Assembly (NCBI GenBank): GCA_012931725.1
Contig: CM022955.1
Coordinates: 12,692,137 to 12,756,136, forward strand
Direction: 5' to 3'
Length of the DNA: 64,000 bases
DNA from: Litsea cubeba
Lineage: Eukaryota > Streptophyta > Magnoliopsida > Laurales > Lauraceae
Of the stretch, positions 45,691 through 56,970 are shown piece by piece. Made by a program: the position numbers and the translations under genes. Within the stretch, counting starts at the first letter, position 1, and the number at the start of each line of letters is the position of its first letter. The notes beneath the pieces were generated by a model. The model did no database searches. It had not been told where the DNA came from and saw only the letters and a list, made by a program, of their open reading frames with translations.

Positions 45691-46790
45691 GCATATCTCC
45701 GTCAAAGTTGAGTGAAGAAGACCCGCTGTTTCAATTAGATCTAGAGTGTACTTATGTTGATTTAGTACCATGCCTTTGTCAGACTGATGAACTTCGAGAC
45801 CCAAAAAAATATGTAAGAGGTCCCAAATCTTTCATATGAAACGACTGATGAAGAGAACCCTGAAGATCTTTTTTTTTTTTAATGGTAACCCTGTAGATCT
45901 TTGATCATGGTTGTAGTAATTATATCATCCACATAAACAAGAAGTACAGTGAGCCCTGCTGAGGAATGATGAAGAAACATCGAAAGATCATATGGACTTT
46001 GAAGAAAATGCAACTTCAATAAATCATCTTGGAAATTTTCAAACTAGGCCCGGAGAACTTGTTTTAGTCCATAGAGAGAACGTTTCAAACGAGCCACATC
46101 ACGATCGTTTGCAGTGATATATCCTTGGGGAAGACGCATATATACTTCCTCCTCCAGATCACCGTGAAGGAATTCGATCTTCACATCTAATTGAAAAAGT
46201 GGCTAGGATTGAGACGCAGCTATAACAAGGATTGATCAAACAGTAGTCATTTTGGCTACTGGAGCAAATGTCTCATCATAGTCGATGCCTACTCCCGTCG
46301 ATTGCCAAGAGCAACAAGATGTGCTTTATATCGATCCAATGAGCCGCGAGACTTGAGTTTGATAGAGAATACCCATTTACATCCAATCGGCTTAACTGTA
46401 GGTGGACATGAAACAATTTCCCACGTGTGATAGTCCTGAAGAGCATCTAACTCTTCTTTCATTGCCTGTCACAAACACTCATGCTTCACAGCCTGAGAAT
46501 AAGAATTAGGAATTGCAATAGAAGATAATGTAGCAAGTAAAGAAGTATGAGAGAAACCATAACGATCGGGAGGTCGGACAATACGAGTAGAGCGACGAAG
46601 GGGAGGAATTGGATCCGGATCAGGTGCCGTATTAGGTGGTTCTTGGGGAGGTGGCGGTGCGGCACCTGTTTTCCTCCTTCGTTCATACACAAGATTAGGT
46701 TTAAACTGTTGAGGTGAAGGAAGAGGATAAACAGGTGTTAAAAGATCAAAAGATGGTAAGTGAGCAATAGAAACACGAGGAGATGAATCA
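45690..46790 (-). pseudogene. Copia reverse transcriptase and preceding spacer
   Basis: A Pro-rich spacer with RRSTRIVRPPDRYGF (about 46600) leads into the RT (RVT_2 type): KPIGCKWVFSIK, DYDETFAPVAKM, QLDVKIEFLHGDLEEEVYM and an intact YVDD at 45924-45935. The frame then passes a 17-bp insertion and continues as FHMKDLGPLTYFFG to about 45690. Several stops are present. Confidence 0.82.
45870..45886 (-). mobile_element. 17-bp LINE stub with 14-bp target duplication
   Basis: Read on the minus strand, ACCATT plus 11 A lies between AACCCTGAAGATCT (45856-45869) and AACCCTGTAGATCT (45887-45900), 13 of 14 identical. The same AACCATT-poly(A) end is found on the LINE at 36602. Removing the stub and one repeat restores the copia RT reading. 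Confidence 0.75.
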
Positions 46791-47215
46791 GGATGGCGCT
46801 GAAAAAAATATTGATTTTAAAAAAAACACAACATTTCTAGAAATATGAATGCGATTTACTTTTGGATCATAGCAAAGATATCCTTTTTGATGATAGGCAT
46901 AACCCATGAATGCACATTTGGCAGATTGAGCAGATAACTTTGTACGTTCAGAGGGGGGTAGATGAACAAAACACACACAACCATATGGGTGTAAGTGTGT
47001 ATAAATTGGTTGGGTTTTGAAAAGACGAGAGTATGGAGTTTGATTTTGGACTTTGGAAGAAGGAAGATGATTAATGAGGTGGACAGCTTTGGTTAATGCC
47101 TCTGGCCAAAAATGAGGTGGTACAGAAGATTCAAGTGGAAGACATCAAACCATGCCAAGGAGATGACAATCCTTACGCTTAGCTACTCCATTTTGTTGGG
47201 GAGTATGAGGGCAAG
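46791..47215 (-). pseudogene. Copia integrase, C-terminal part
   Basis: FGCVCFVHLPP-type text (CVCFVHLPPSERTKLSAQSA), KCAFMGYAYHQKGYLCYDP and HISRNVVF are typical of the region after the copia integrase core. The part next to 47216 was joined to 48284 before the hAT insertion. Confidence 0.8.
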
Positions 47216-47223
47216 TTCGTTAG

Positions 47224-48276
47224 TAGGGGCGGACCTGCTTTGTAGTGACCTGGGGCGGGCCGGGTGAGAATTGAAATTCATATAGAGTTTTAATGGAGTC
47301 TTGGTGCTGGGCCATACTTACGTTGGAGTGATTTGGGGCGCGATCTGGGGTAATCGCCCCACGTCAAAATTGAAATCCCCATTGAGTTTTATGGGGCCTC
47401 GGAGCATGCCCCACATGTCTAAACTTGTTGCTCCACATATGTCTAAAGATAGCCCCACATCTGTAAAGCTTCGTTGGTGAAAAAAGAAAAAAAAGAAAAG
47501 AAAAGAAAAGAAGGTGTTGCGGCAACACATTGCGCTCCCTCTTTTTTTGAAACCTCTTCGCACTAATTGTCGATCGAGCTTCTCGTTGTTGGTCCCTAGG
47601 TACTGTGTAGACTACTACATCTTTATTTGCCAAAAATATCTAGTATAATCCTTCTATACCTAAATGTAAACGCTTAATCTCCAAATTCTAATTCCAAAAG
47701 CTGAATCCCTAAATCCTAATCCATACCATAAGCCCTAAACACCAAATCTGAGTGTATCTACAAAAGTCCAAAGATAACCAAATCTATTCCTTTTATCATG
47801 TCTTCTTACCCCACTATGATTCAAAGATGGGATTCTACTATGATTATCGAAAGGTTAGAGGCTTTGAGAAAGTGAGAAGGGAAAGGATGGATGTCCTCAA
47901 AATGTTCTTGTATTGAGTTTTTCTCACACACCCACTCACGATGAGTTGAGTTTGCTGTGACCCCATTGGGCATTGATTTTGACATAGAAATTTAGTGAAA
48001 TATGATAATGTGAGTTTGAGTATCTAAAATCTATGTTAGAATCCACTTTTATCTATCTAATGTTTTTTTCGTACTTCTGATTAACATCCTAACCTTTTCA
48101 TTGCCCGGTCTTCAAATACTTCATGCATCTATTTGAGTTCCACGAGTTGGACATTTTTTTAAAGAAAAACGTATAGGCGCTAATTGGTAATGTAAAAAAG
48201 TCTAGCAAAGTTAAGTAAATTTTTTTTTTTTTTTTTTTAAATGTCAAGTCCAACGAAAATCCTGGGTCCGCCACTG
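47224..48276. mobile_element. hAT-like non-autonomous element inside copia integrase
   Basis: The ends read TAGGGGCGGACC and, inward from the right, CAGTGGCGGACCCAGG. The 8-bp flanks TTCGTTAG (47216-47223) and TTCGTTGG (48277-48284) match at 7 of 8. The end family is the same as the 189-bp MITE at 27219. There is no transposase gene. It inserted after the copia element. Confidence 0.85.
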
Positions 48277-48283
48277 TTCGTTG

Positions 48284-48715
48284 GGATACAATCCCCCGTT
48301 TATGTAGAAAGTTTTAAAATTGGCTTGAGACAAATTCCCCTCCTGAATCAGAGCATAGAGTTTTGATGCAAGTACAAAATTGATTTTCAACGTAAGATAA
48401 TTTTTTTTTTGAAATGTATCAAATACTTCAGATTTGGCTCCTTAAAAAATAGACCCAGGTGAATCTACTATGATCATCAATGAACATGACAAAATACTTA
48501 TAATACGAATGAGAGATGACTGGTGTGACCCCCCAAACGTCACTATGTACCAAGTCAAATGCATTGTGTAGCTATTGAATCATGCACCAGAAAAGGAAGA
48601 GCTTTACTTTTGTCAATTTACATGTAGAGCACTCCAATTGTACATCGTGCAGAAATTTTAATATTATTGCCCGAACCAGATTGCATTAAATATAACAATA
48701 TTTTAGAATGCGGAT
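48284..48715 (-). pseudogene. Copia integrase, N-terminal and core part
   Basis: Decayed minus-strand text includes LGHP, the core start SSYKYFVMFIDDHSRFTWVY, and further on CSDSGGEF, the second catalytic Asp context of copia integrases. Stops and shifts are frequent. Confidence 0.65.
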
Positions 48716-48718
48716 GTC

Positions 48719-49213
48719 CTAATTTTTTTGGCCACATTTGCACATTATTTTGAGAAAAGCAAGAGAATTCTGTAAAAAACAAGGAAAAACAGAAAACGAT
48801 TTATTCCTAGTCTGTGTAGGTAGCTGTAGAGGAAACAAACGCCCGCACTTAGACCCTTTCACGATCACCTTCTCAGACTCCTGATCCTGCACCACACAAC
48901 CTGGAGAAGAACAAGAGACAGTACAATGGTTGTCAACAAGTTGACCACCGGACAATAAATTTGTAGATAAACCAGGAGAAATAAAGATATGGTGCAAGGG
49001 TAAGGGATGTGAAATATCACCAATGGCGGTGATAGGAAGTTTTCCACCGTTGGCAGTATGAACTTGGAGCTTACCATCATATGATTGAACATTTGAAAGA
49101 TTAGTGGGAGAAAAAGTCATATGATTAGAAGCTCCAGAATCAAAGTACCAAATGGATGATGAGGAATGATTTTTACCTGATATGCCTAATGTTGAAAAAG
49201 CTTGAAGGATCAA
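48719..49213 (-). pseudogene. Copia protease and pre-integrase region
   Basis: The aspartic protease motif WYFDSGASNHMT is intact near 49130-49150. It is followed by HHIFISPGLSTNLLSGGQL, the usual continuation towards the pre-integrase domain. The frame ends early at 48719. Confidence 0.85.
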
Positions 49214-49221
49214 TTGTTAAA

Positions 49222-50206
49222 TTAATTCAGGAGTAACATGGAGTCAGGAACACCAATATTAGAAGAGGATGGCTGTGAAGACACGAGTGAAGTTGGAGTA
49301 GAAGCAACTGAAATAGTGTCAGAGGCCGAGCCTTCAACATGATAGGCACGTGGGTTGCGGTTTTCTGGTCTTTTTCTGCACTCAGATATAACATGTCCTG
49401 TAGCCTTCCGGTAGTTGCAAAATTTTCGTCTGCACTGTGAAGAATAGTGGCCATATTCCTGCAACTAAAACATTGAATTTTGCTCAAATCCCGTCTGGGA
49501 GGGTTTCCCTTTGTTGAAGGGTTCCCTTTGACTACATAAGCAACCTCCATCGGACCACGGCCTGAGGTCTGATGAGTGAGATTTGCTTGAGTCACCTGTC
49601 GTTGTTCTTCTTGTAGGACCTCATTCAGACAGGTTTCCAAAGAAGGAAATGGCTGCCGGCTCATCAGACTAGATTGGCCATTCTCAAACTCAGGTCTAAG
49701 TTTCATCAGAAACCGGTCTCTTTTACTAACACTATGAATCTCCTGAATTCCTGATAGTGTTTCGCCAGTAACAGATGCATAGGCGATGTCTGTGTATTCA
49801 GTCCACAAGGCAATGAACCCAGAATAATAATCTTGGACGGATAGGTTTCCTTGACAAAGCGCAATTTCATGCTCTAATTGATACCGTCGGGCAGAATTTT
49901 CTTGATGGTAAATTCTTTTCATATAAGCCCGCATTTCTTTTGCAGTCTTGTATGGTTTGAGTCTTTGAGATGCATGAAAAAAATTGGATTGACTAATCCT
50001 AAAATCCAGCTCATAATTTGAGATTCTTTGGTTTCCCAATCCTCAACCTTATCTGCATCAGTGGGTCTCGTCTTGGATCCACTAATGTGTCCCCACAGTT
50101 TTTCCCCTTTAAGATAGAGTTCAAATTGATTGGCCCAAGAATTGTAATTTTTTCCATTGAGCTTGATGAGATTCGTATCAAATTTGTCCATAGCAGATTT
50201 TTCCAT
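49222..50206 (-). pseudogene. Copia gag
   Basis: The start is ATG at 50206. The N-terminal part has LNGKNYNSWANQFELYLKG, typical of copia gag (UBN2/gag family). A frame change near 49990 leads to the central helical region (YYSGFIALWTEY, FLMKLRPEFE). The zinc knuckle region near 49440-49480 shows C-x2-C-x4-H-x4-C (YGHYSSQC) after another frame change. A second knuckle (ATGHVISEC) has lost one Cys (CNYR). Confidence 0.85.
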
Positions 50207-50715
50207 CGTGGTCAAGTGTAGACAGGAACCCGAAAAAACAGGGCAACAGGTTGAGATCAAAGCTACAGGTCTAGATCTGAATTCTCAATCTGAAAATCAA
50301 TAAAACAGGGCTTGGGTGACCTTGGTTTGGAAGACAAAATGGGCACGTGGGTCCCACAGGTGGATCAATCCTTTGATCAAAAGAAACAGGTGTTCTTAGT
50401 CCATAATTTCCTAACCCCCAATTCCAGTTTTACAATCAACAATCTCAAATCCACTAATTTGTATGGTCCAGACGAAAACTAATGGGAAAACTGGAGTAAT
50501 CAAATGGCCTACCTCAGATTAGCCAAAAATCAGCAAAACATCTTCACAAATATCAGAAAAACCAGGCAACCAGACCGTTACCCTCTTTGTAATGATATCC
50601 AGCTCCCAATAGTCACAGACAGAAGATGGAACTTTTGTATAATCAAAGAAGCTTCTGACAGAAAAGCTACAGACAACAGAAGATTGTCACTCCCACACGA
50701 TGGACATCAGAGATA

Positions 50716-50727
50716 GCTCTGATACCA
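50716..50727 (-). other. Copia primer-binding site (initiator tRNA-Met)
   Basis: The minus strand reads TGGTATCAGAGC immediately after the LTR end. This is complementary to the 3' end of plant initiator methionyl tRNA and is the common copia PBS. Confidence 0.9.
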
Positions 50728-51079
50728 TGTCATTTTCATGGAAATTACTGAACACAGGATTTCTGTGAATGATATCGATGATCTCATTGTGAGATTTCAT
50801 CTTCTAATATAGAGTATTCTATTTCTATATACACTAAGTGCTATCAATTTACAATCCCTTCGGTAGGGCAGTTACAATTAATGACTATGTAATCAAATCT
50901 CCTAACAAGGAAATATATAATTATACATGATTGAATGTCTATGTAATAAAATCTCCTAACTAGGAAATATACATACATGACTGATTGTTTGACCAATAAT
51001 TTAGTAAGTGGGTCTAGGCCTAAGTGTGAATAACCACGGCCCAGGACCCATGCAGTGCCCAAATGGGTTTGCTTTAACA
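50728..51079 (-). repeat. 5' LTR of the copia element
   Basis: On the minus strand it starts TGTTAAAGCAAACCC (51079) and ends GAAAATGACA (50728), directly before the PBS. The length is 352 bp, in the usual range for copia. It contains a tandem motif CTCCTAACAAGGAAATATA / CTCCTAACTAGGAAATATA. The PBS fixes the inner boundary; the outer one rests on the TGTTA end. Confidence 0.75.
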
Positions 51080-51083
51080 AAAG

Positions 51084-51533
51084 CTGCTAAATGCACACTA
51101 ATTTTTGCCCTCCACACACTGCATCTCTCTACACCCACCACTTAATATAAGTTAGAAAATTAACAAAATTACTCTCTAGACACCCCATTTTTCCTACACT
51201 ACCCTCTCTCAACTTCTCTCTATACTCCCCCTCCCTCCCTCTCTCTGCCTGCCGCCTCCTGCCCTCCCTCTCCTATCCCTGCCCGTCGCCGTCCTCTCCC
51301 TCTCGTTACCCTCCCCCTCCCCCTCCCCCTCCCCCTCCCCCTCCATGTCTCTCTCCCTCTCCCCATCCGGCAGCACTGCCGGAGGGGGCGGTAGTGACTG
51401 GTGGTGGGAATGAGGGTGAGTGGGTGTAGAAAGAAGTTGGGAAGGGAGAGATGTCCTTTTAGGTAATTTAACATGGGTATATTGGTCATAAAAAAGTGCA
51501 GTGTGTGGAGAGAAAAAATCAATGTGCATGTCC
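51084..51533. mobile_element. TIR MITE between copia LTR and LINE
   Basis: The left arm AAATGCACACTAATTTTTGC...CTCCACACACTGCA pairs with the right arm, read inward CATGCACATTGATTTTTTCT...CTCCACACACTGCA. The interior carries a CT-rich tract (51230-51365). The ends resemble those of 32999-34095. No target duplication was resolved. Confidence 0.6.
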
Positions 51534-51723
51534 TTTTTTTTTTTTTTTTTTCCTTAAAGGGAGCTAATATATTAAGAAAGAGAACTTGAGTACAAAAGGG
51601 ACCTCAATCTTACATTTGAATCAACTGATAGAAATAGCAGAAGGCCAAAATACATAAAACGACGAAAATGCAAAAGGTGAATTTCGTCCATCATGAAGGC
51701 TGCGGTTGCAAAATAAGTTGCTC

Positions 51724-52221
51724 CTATACTATTGACATCCTATCTCCACACTCTGAGTCCTGCATAGATGACTCTTGTAAGTAAATATGCCAGATGTGAA
51801 GAGGCAGGGAATCATGGAACAACATTTCTAAAGGTCGTCCTAGTTTGGCAAGTTGGTCTGCTACACTGTTGGCTGATCTGCGAATCAGTTCCACTTTCCA
51901 GCGAGGGATAGTATCTAGATTTTGGAGAATCCTCCGCCAGAGATTCATTAAGTTCCACTGGAAGCCTTTGTTCGAATTTAAAGAATTCCAGATGATGGAG
52001 GAGTCCCCCTCTATGATAACATTCCCCACCCCATTGGCTTTATACATTTGAATACCCCAAAGAAGCGCTTGCATTTCTGCTTCCAGACCCGACCACGCCT
52101 GAGTCGCTGCAGCGAAGGCTTGGATTAATTTCCCGCCTGCATCACGCAGAATGCCTCCAACTCCTGCTGTTCTGGTGCTGGGGTTATAGGAGCCATGAAT
52201 ATTGAGTTTGTAAATAAGCAT
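51724..52221 (-). pseudogene. LINE ORF2 RNase H domain
   Basis: The RVT_3-type RNase H reads LNIHGSYNPSTRTAGVGGIL, with E in GLEAEMQAL, D in IEGDSSIIW and D in NSVADQLAKLG. The first catalytic Asp (usual NVDGS) is His here. Upstream, across the nested element, FILAWWYIWKARNAIIF belongs to the same ORF2. Confidence 0.88.
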
Positions 52222-52399
52222 GAGGCGGAGGAAGTCCAGACAACCGGAGGGAGAGCCTTGATATCAGGAGAGATAAGAAGGGTTCTTGCTATCTTCCATT
52301 CGTGCAGGGCGTTAGTGATTTTCCCCAGAACGAAGGCCGGGTGAAAAGGGACAGAATTGAAAATGATGGCGTTCCTGGCTTTCCAGATGTACCACCAGG

Positions 52400-53365
52400 C
52401 AAGGATGAAAATAGTGGTAGCGGCGGGCGTAGCGGCCGGCCGCCAAACCGCTACGAAGCGGGCGATACGTAGCGGCGTAATGGTGCGATTTGAAAATCGC
52501 CCAAAAAATTTGAAAAAATTCCAGAAAATCCAGAAAATTGTAAAAATAAAAGAATATGTGGTTCTTTTGCAAAAGTAAGAAAGTAAAGGGGGCGTAGCGG
52601 TGCCCTCAATATATGAAGTCCTGTATCGCTGTATAAATAGAAAATAATAGTAATGATTAGTTTTTTCACATGTATTCATGTTTGTTAGTCATACTAACTT
52701 AGAAAGTAATGGAAAGCTCATAAAAAAAAAAACTAGAACATGAAATAAAGGCAGTAGACTTAAGAGTTAGGTCATTACTCATTACTCATTAGTGAACATT
52801 GAACAATCAAATATCAATACTTCAACATTGAACAACCAGCAAAAGAGTCCTAGTTATCATGGTCAAGTAGGATCCTTTTGTCTTCATGATTGCCTCTTCT
52901 TTAAAACATGCCCTTCACGAGGGGGGTCCGGGGGTTCGCGGGGGCCCAGGGGGCAGCGCCCCCGGACCAAATTTTTTTTTTTAATGAAGTTCTTCCTTCA
53001 AAAATGAATTTATGCTTTTAGAACCTGTGTCCCTTTCTAAGAAATTACATTGAATCCTAAGTATCTTTACGAATCTTAAACCCTAAATCCTGAGAAAATG
53101 GAGTTGGGACCACTAGGTAGCAGTCAAAGAAGGTTCACAACAGTGAAAATGGAGAAAAGAGAGGAAGAAAGATGAAAAAAGTGGGCCAAAAATTGTCATG
53201 GGGGTTTTTTATAAACCCCCACCACGTATCGGCTGCTACGGCCCGTAGCGGCTGACACGATTGCGTAGCGGCCGCTATGGGCTGCCACGGGTGTGACGGC
53301 CGATATTTCGGCCATAGCGTGGCAGTGGCCATCGCTACGGCCGCTACGTAGCATTTACATCCTTG
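52400..53365. mobile_element. hAT-like element (CAAGGATGWAAAT ends) nested in the LINE
   Basis: The ends CAAGGATGAAAATAGTGG and, inward from the right, CAAGGATGTAAATGC are followed by GTAGCGGC-rich subterminal sequence. The flanks CCACCAGG (52392-52399) and CCACCCGG (53366-53373) match at 7 of 8. A GC-rich hairpin lies at 52925-52968. No transposase is present. It is younger than the LINE it splits. Confidence 0.82.
52925..52968. repeat. GC-rich palindrome inside the hAT-like element
   Basis: GGTCCGGGGG pairs perfectly with CCCCCGGACC across a ~24-base GC-rich loop, followed by a T run. It would form a very stable hairpin in either strand. Confidence 0.75.
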
Positions 53366-53373
53366 CCACCCGG

Positions 53374-55590
53374 CCCAAGTCACCGTCGATTGTTTATGCT
53401 TAGGTTGGTCCCAAAACCAACCAGTTATGGGGTCAGTGGGAGTGGTGAGATGTAATTTGATATGTAAGGTACACCATACAGTCTGCAAAGCCGAGTAGAG
53501 GAGGAGAAGAGGTGGTTCAGGTTATCACTCTGACCATGGCATAGAACGTACCTCGAGTCAATAGCAAGGAGAATTTTGTGAAGGCGGGCCCGAGTGGGCA
53601 AACGCCCGTGTAAGCATTTTCAGAGAAAAAACTTCAATTTGGAAGGAATTTGCAGGGACCAGACAGCACCCTAAGGGAGTTGGGGCCCGATCCTGGTGGA
53701 ACTGAAATGCTTGTAGAGAGCCTTGACTGTGCAGGTCCCAGCCTTTTCATGCTTCCAGCAAGGGATGTCTTTTCCTCCCAGGGGAATAGAGCATATTGAA
53801 TCCACTATCCCGTCCGTCCACCATTCCTGGAGCGTGGCCCTATCCCAACAAGGTTGGTTGTGCTGGTTTGTGGTGATGAGATTACACACACGAAGGTTGT
53901 TCTCTAGGAGCGACAGGGTTTGGGGTAGCCTAGTGGGAGTCCCGGGGATCTAGTTATCTCGAAGAGCGTTAATGGGCTCGCCATTCCCAACAGACCAAGA
54001 CAGGTGGTCAAAAATATGACTTCCGAGCTTGATCATTTTTCGCTAGAGACGCGAGTCTTTAGGAGTTGGGTTACAGTTTTGAAAGGTGGAAAACCGCAGG
54101 TATTTCTTAGCTAAGATGGATCCCCAATAAGTGTCAGGCTCCAACTGAAAACGCCAAACCAGATTGGTAAGTAGGGCCTGGATTGGTTAGCAATATCCCA
54201 CACGGCCAAACTTCCTTCCTGAATGGGGCGGTTGATGGTCTCCCAGGCAATAGGATGAAGGCCTTGTTGAGTTTGGTTGCCCGACCAGAGAAAGGCCGCA
54301 GAGGTGCGGTTGAGCTCCTTGATGGCCCTGGTGGGGATTGTACTGTGGCCAAGCCAGTAGGTGGGGACATCACAGATTACAGAGTGAATAAGGATCCGAC
54401 GGCCAGCGAGAGAAAGTAGGTTTCCTTTCCAGCCAGCGATGCGACCATGAATACGCTTGATAGTATTTTGCCAAGCCGCTCTTTGAGATCTGTCCATGGT
54501 GAGAGAGGTACCTAAGTAGTCAAAGGAGTTGACAGTTCTTGTGATTTAAAGAGTCTCCTTGGTGAAGCGGATAAGAGCAGGAGAGGCATTCCGAGAGGAG
54601 GAGCCGACTTTTGGATTTGTTGACACATTGGCCTACTTCTTCCTCAAAAAGTTGTAAAATCTTTTTCAAGTTTGCCATTGTTTTTTCATTAATTTGGAGG
54701 AAGAACTCCCTGGAGCAATTTTAGGGAAGAGCAAACGATTGGCAGCACTCAGATTTGCAGTGTGGCGGGTCATAGCTTCAGCACATATAATGTAGAGATA
54801 GGGGTAGAGAGGATCACCTTGTATCAACCCACGACCATGGAGAATGGGAGAGGTGATCGCTCCATTGACTCGAACCGAGTAGTGGACAGTAGACACACAA
54901 AGCATGATTTTAGCCACAAACTCACTGTTAAAACTAAGCTGCTGAAGACAAGATTCAAGGAATGTCCTGCTTAAAGTGTCATAAGCCTTTTCAACATCAA
55001 GCTTTAAAGCCACCATCGCCCTGGATCCTTTGAGCATGGACTTCCCGTGGATCATTTCTTTTGCAATCACGATTTGATCGAGAGCTTGACGCCCCTGAAC
55101 AAAGGCGCGTTGATACTTGGATATGATTCTGGAGAGGATAGGACGGAGCCTGAAAACCAAGATTTTAGAAAGGATCTTGTAGGCAACATTGCAGAGGCTA
55201 ATTGGTCTGTAATCCTTGATAGTCACCGGTCCCTCTTTCTCGGGGATAAGGACTAGCGCTGTTTCATTCAGTCTAGGATCAAGGGTCCCTATGGAGAAGA
55301 AATTATAGAACAGGCCTTGGAAGTCCTACTTCAAAATGCTCCAAAAAGTTTGGTAGAATTTTCCATTAAAACCGTCAGGGCCAGGGGCTTTGTTGGGATT
55401 AATAGAGAAAACTGCGCGCCTGACTTCATTGTCTGAAGGAATAGCATTGAGGCTATCATTTTCCATTCTAGTAATGCCGCACTCTAGGCTAGAAGGCATC
55501 ATCAGGTCCTGAGGACACTGGTGAGTATTTGTAGCAGAAAACCAGGATTGAAAGAAGCCATGGCAGTAGTCTTGCATCTCCCTTTGATCC
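53374..55590 (-). pseudogene. LINE ORF2 reverse transcriptase and zinc-binding region
   Basis: RT motifs on the minus strand in order: KAPGPDGFNGKFYQTFW (about 55360), DYRPISLCNVAYKILSKIL (55200), YQRAFVQGRQALDQ, VALKLDVEKAYD and QGDPLYPYLYIICAEAM (54770). The FADD-type catalytic box expected at about 54720 is not recognisable. Then come RIHGRIAGWKGNLLSLAGR (54440) and the zf-RVT start WWTDGIVDSICSIPL (53840). Confidence 0.88.
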
Positions 55591-56853
55591 GCGATGAGGG
55601 TGCCCTGTTCAGTTTTAAAACTATGGATTTTCGTCTTTCTATGGAAGATCTTCGCTGCCAGGTGGAAGAACCAGGTGTTTGAATCACCCTGATGGAGCCA
55701 GTTTATCCTAGATCTATGGGCCCAGAATTGCTCTACCTACTGCAGACGAAGAGCATAGTGGTACTGTAGCTCCTTCTCCAGGTTTTGGAGAAAGGATGAG
55801 GTAGAGTAAGAAGAAGCTAGCTGGATACCTTGAATCCTTCGGAGGATCCTTTCCTATTCATGGAATATGTTCCCAAAGGAAGATTTGTTCCAGTCGGACA
55901 GGGCCGAGGCCAGGATGCCTTGAATCCTTCGGAGGATCCTTTCCTATTCATGGAATATGTTCCCAAAGGAAGATTTGTTCCAGTCGGACAGGGCCGAGGC
56001 CAAGAAACCTAGTTTGTCCACCAGGGGCAGATGATGGCGAGGCCAAGATCCTAAGGACCAAGGTTCAAACTGCGGATGAGAATGCCACATATTCTCATAA
56101 CGAAAAGGGCGATCCAAAGGAGAGTGAGGCTGACCTTTCGAAAGGAGAGGATTATGGTCGGACCCCACCCAGGGTAGGTGATCAATGAACCAGTCCCCGT
56201 GGCTTTGCAGCCACGTAGTTGTGGCGAGACCTCTGTCCAAACGTTCCATTATTCTAGCAGGCCCCGTCCGTGTGTTAGACCAAGTGAAGGGGGAACCATG
56301 ATACCCTAGATCCTGAAGTTTGACATTAGTGATACAATTTTGAAAATCTTGCAGGGCCCTCGTAGAGTCCGTTGGAAAGGCCTCCACGCTTCTCATGAGG
56401 CCCCAGGATACAATGAAAGTCGCCTATCAGAAGCCGGAGAGTCCTGGAATTGCAGTGGGTATTTTTGAACCGGATTAAGTCATCCCAAAGATTCCGACGA
56501 GCCTGCCAGTTCGGGGAAGCATAACTGGCCGTGAAGAAGCCTTTAGTCGCCCTGCCGGTGGTAAAGGTTCGAGCGAGAGTAATGTGTTAGGTAGATTGGT
56601 TTAACAGTTCCACATCCATGCTAGAAGGGTCCCAGCAAATCCAAATACCACCCCCATGGCCCATTCTAGGAACAGTGGTAGAAGAGGAAAGATGGTTGGA
56701 TAAAAGTTTGAAGGTCTAATTATTTGAGATGCGCTCAACTTTCGTTTCAAGGAGAATAATGATGGAAGGTTTGAATTTGGTCAGCAAATGAAGAATGTGG
56801 CTGTGTAGCACCCTACGCCTCGCTCCTCGTACAATCCAGATTATCGTTGACAT
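55591..56853 (-). pseudogene. LINE ORF2 start: AP-type endonuclease
   Basis: ORF2 begins near ATG 56853 with STIIWIVRGARRR (usual form WNCRG) and IIILLETKVE, the endonuclease N-terminus. RLLIGDFHCILGPHEKR (about 56410; usual GDFN) and LPWVGSDHNPLL (about 56165; SDHxP) follow. The frame shows stops near 56715, 55830 and elsewhere. Confidence 0.82.
55831..56010 (+). repeat. 90-bp direct tandem duplication in LINE ORF2
   Basis: TGAATCCTTCGGAGGATCCT starts at 55831 and again at 55921. The two 90-bp units are virtually identical. Being a multiple of three, the duplication would add 30 residues after the endonuclease without a shift. Its identity shows it is recent compared with the LINE's decay. 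Confidence 0.9.
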
Positions 56854-56970
56854 AAGGGACAATAGTACTAATGGAAGAGGGTGTTGAGTGATTACCTTTA
56901 TAGATGTTGATAAACTGGTGGAGAAGGTCCCAAGAATCCAGATTGAGGTCCTTAAGCTTCAATTCCAACT

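Larger units (their letters stand above)
45690..51079 (-). mobile_element. Ty1/copia retrotransposon, 3' end lost
   Basis: On the minus strand the order is 5' LTR, primer-binding site, gag with zinc knuckles, protease, integrase, reverse transcriptase, which is the copia order. The element stops in the RT at about 45690, so RNase H and the 3' LTR are missing. A hAT element (47224-48276) splits the integrase, and a 17-bp LINE stub sits in the RT. Multiple stops and shifts make it inactive. Confidence 0.88.
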
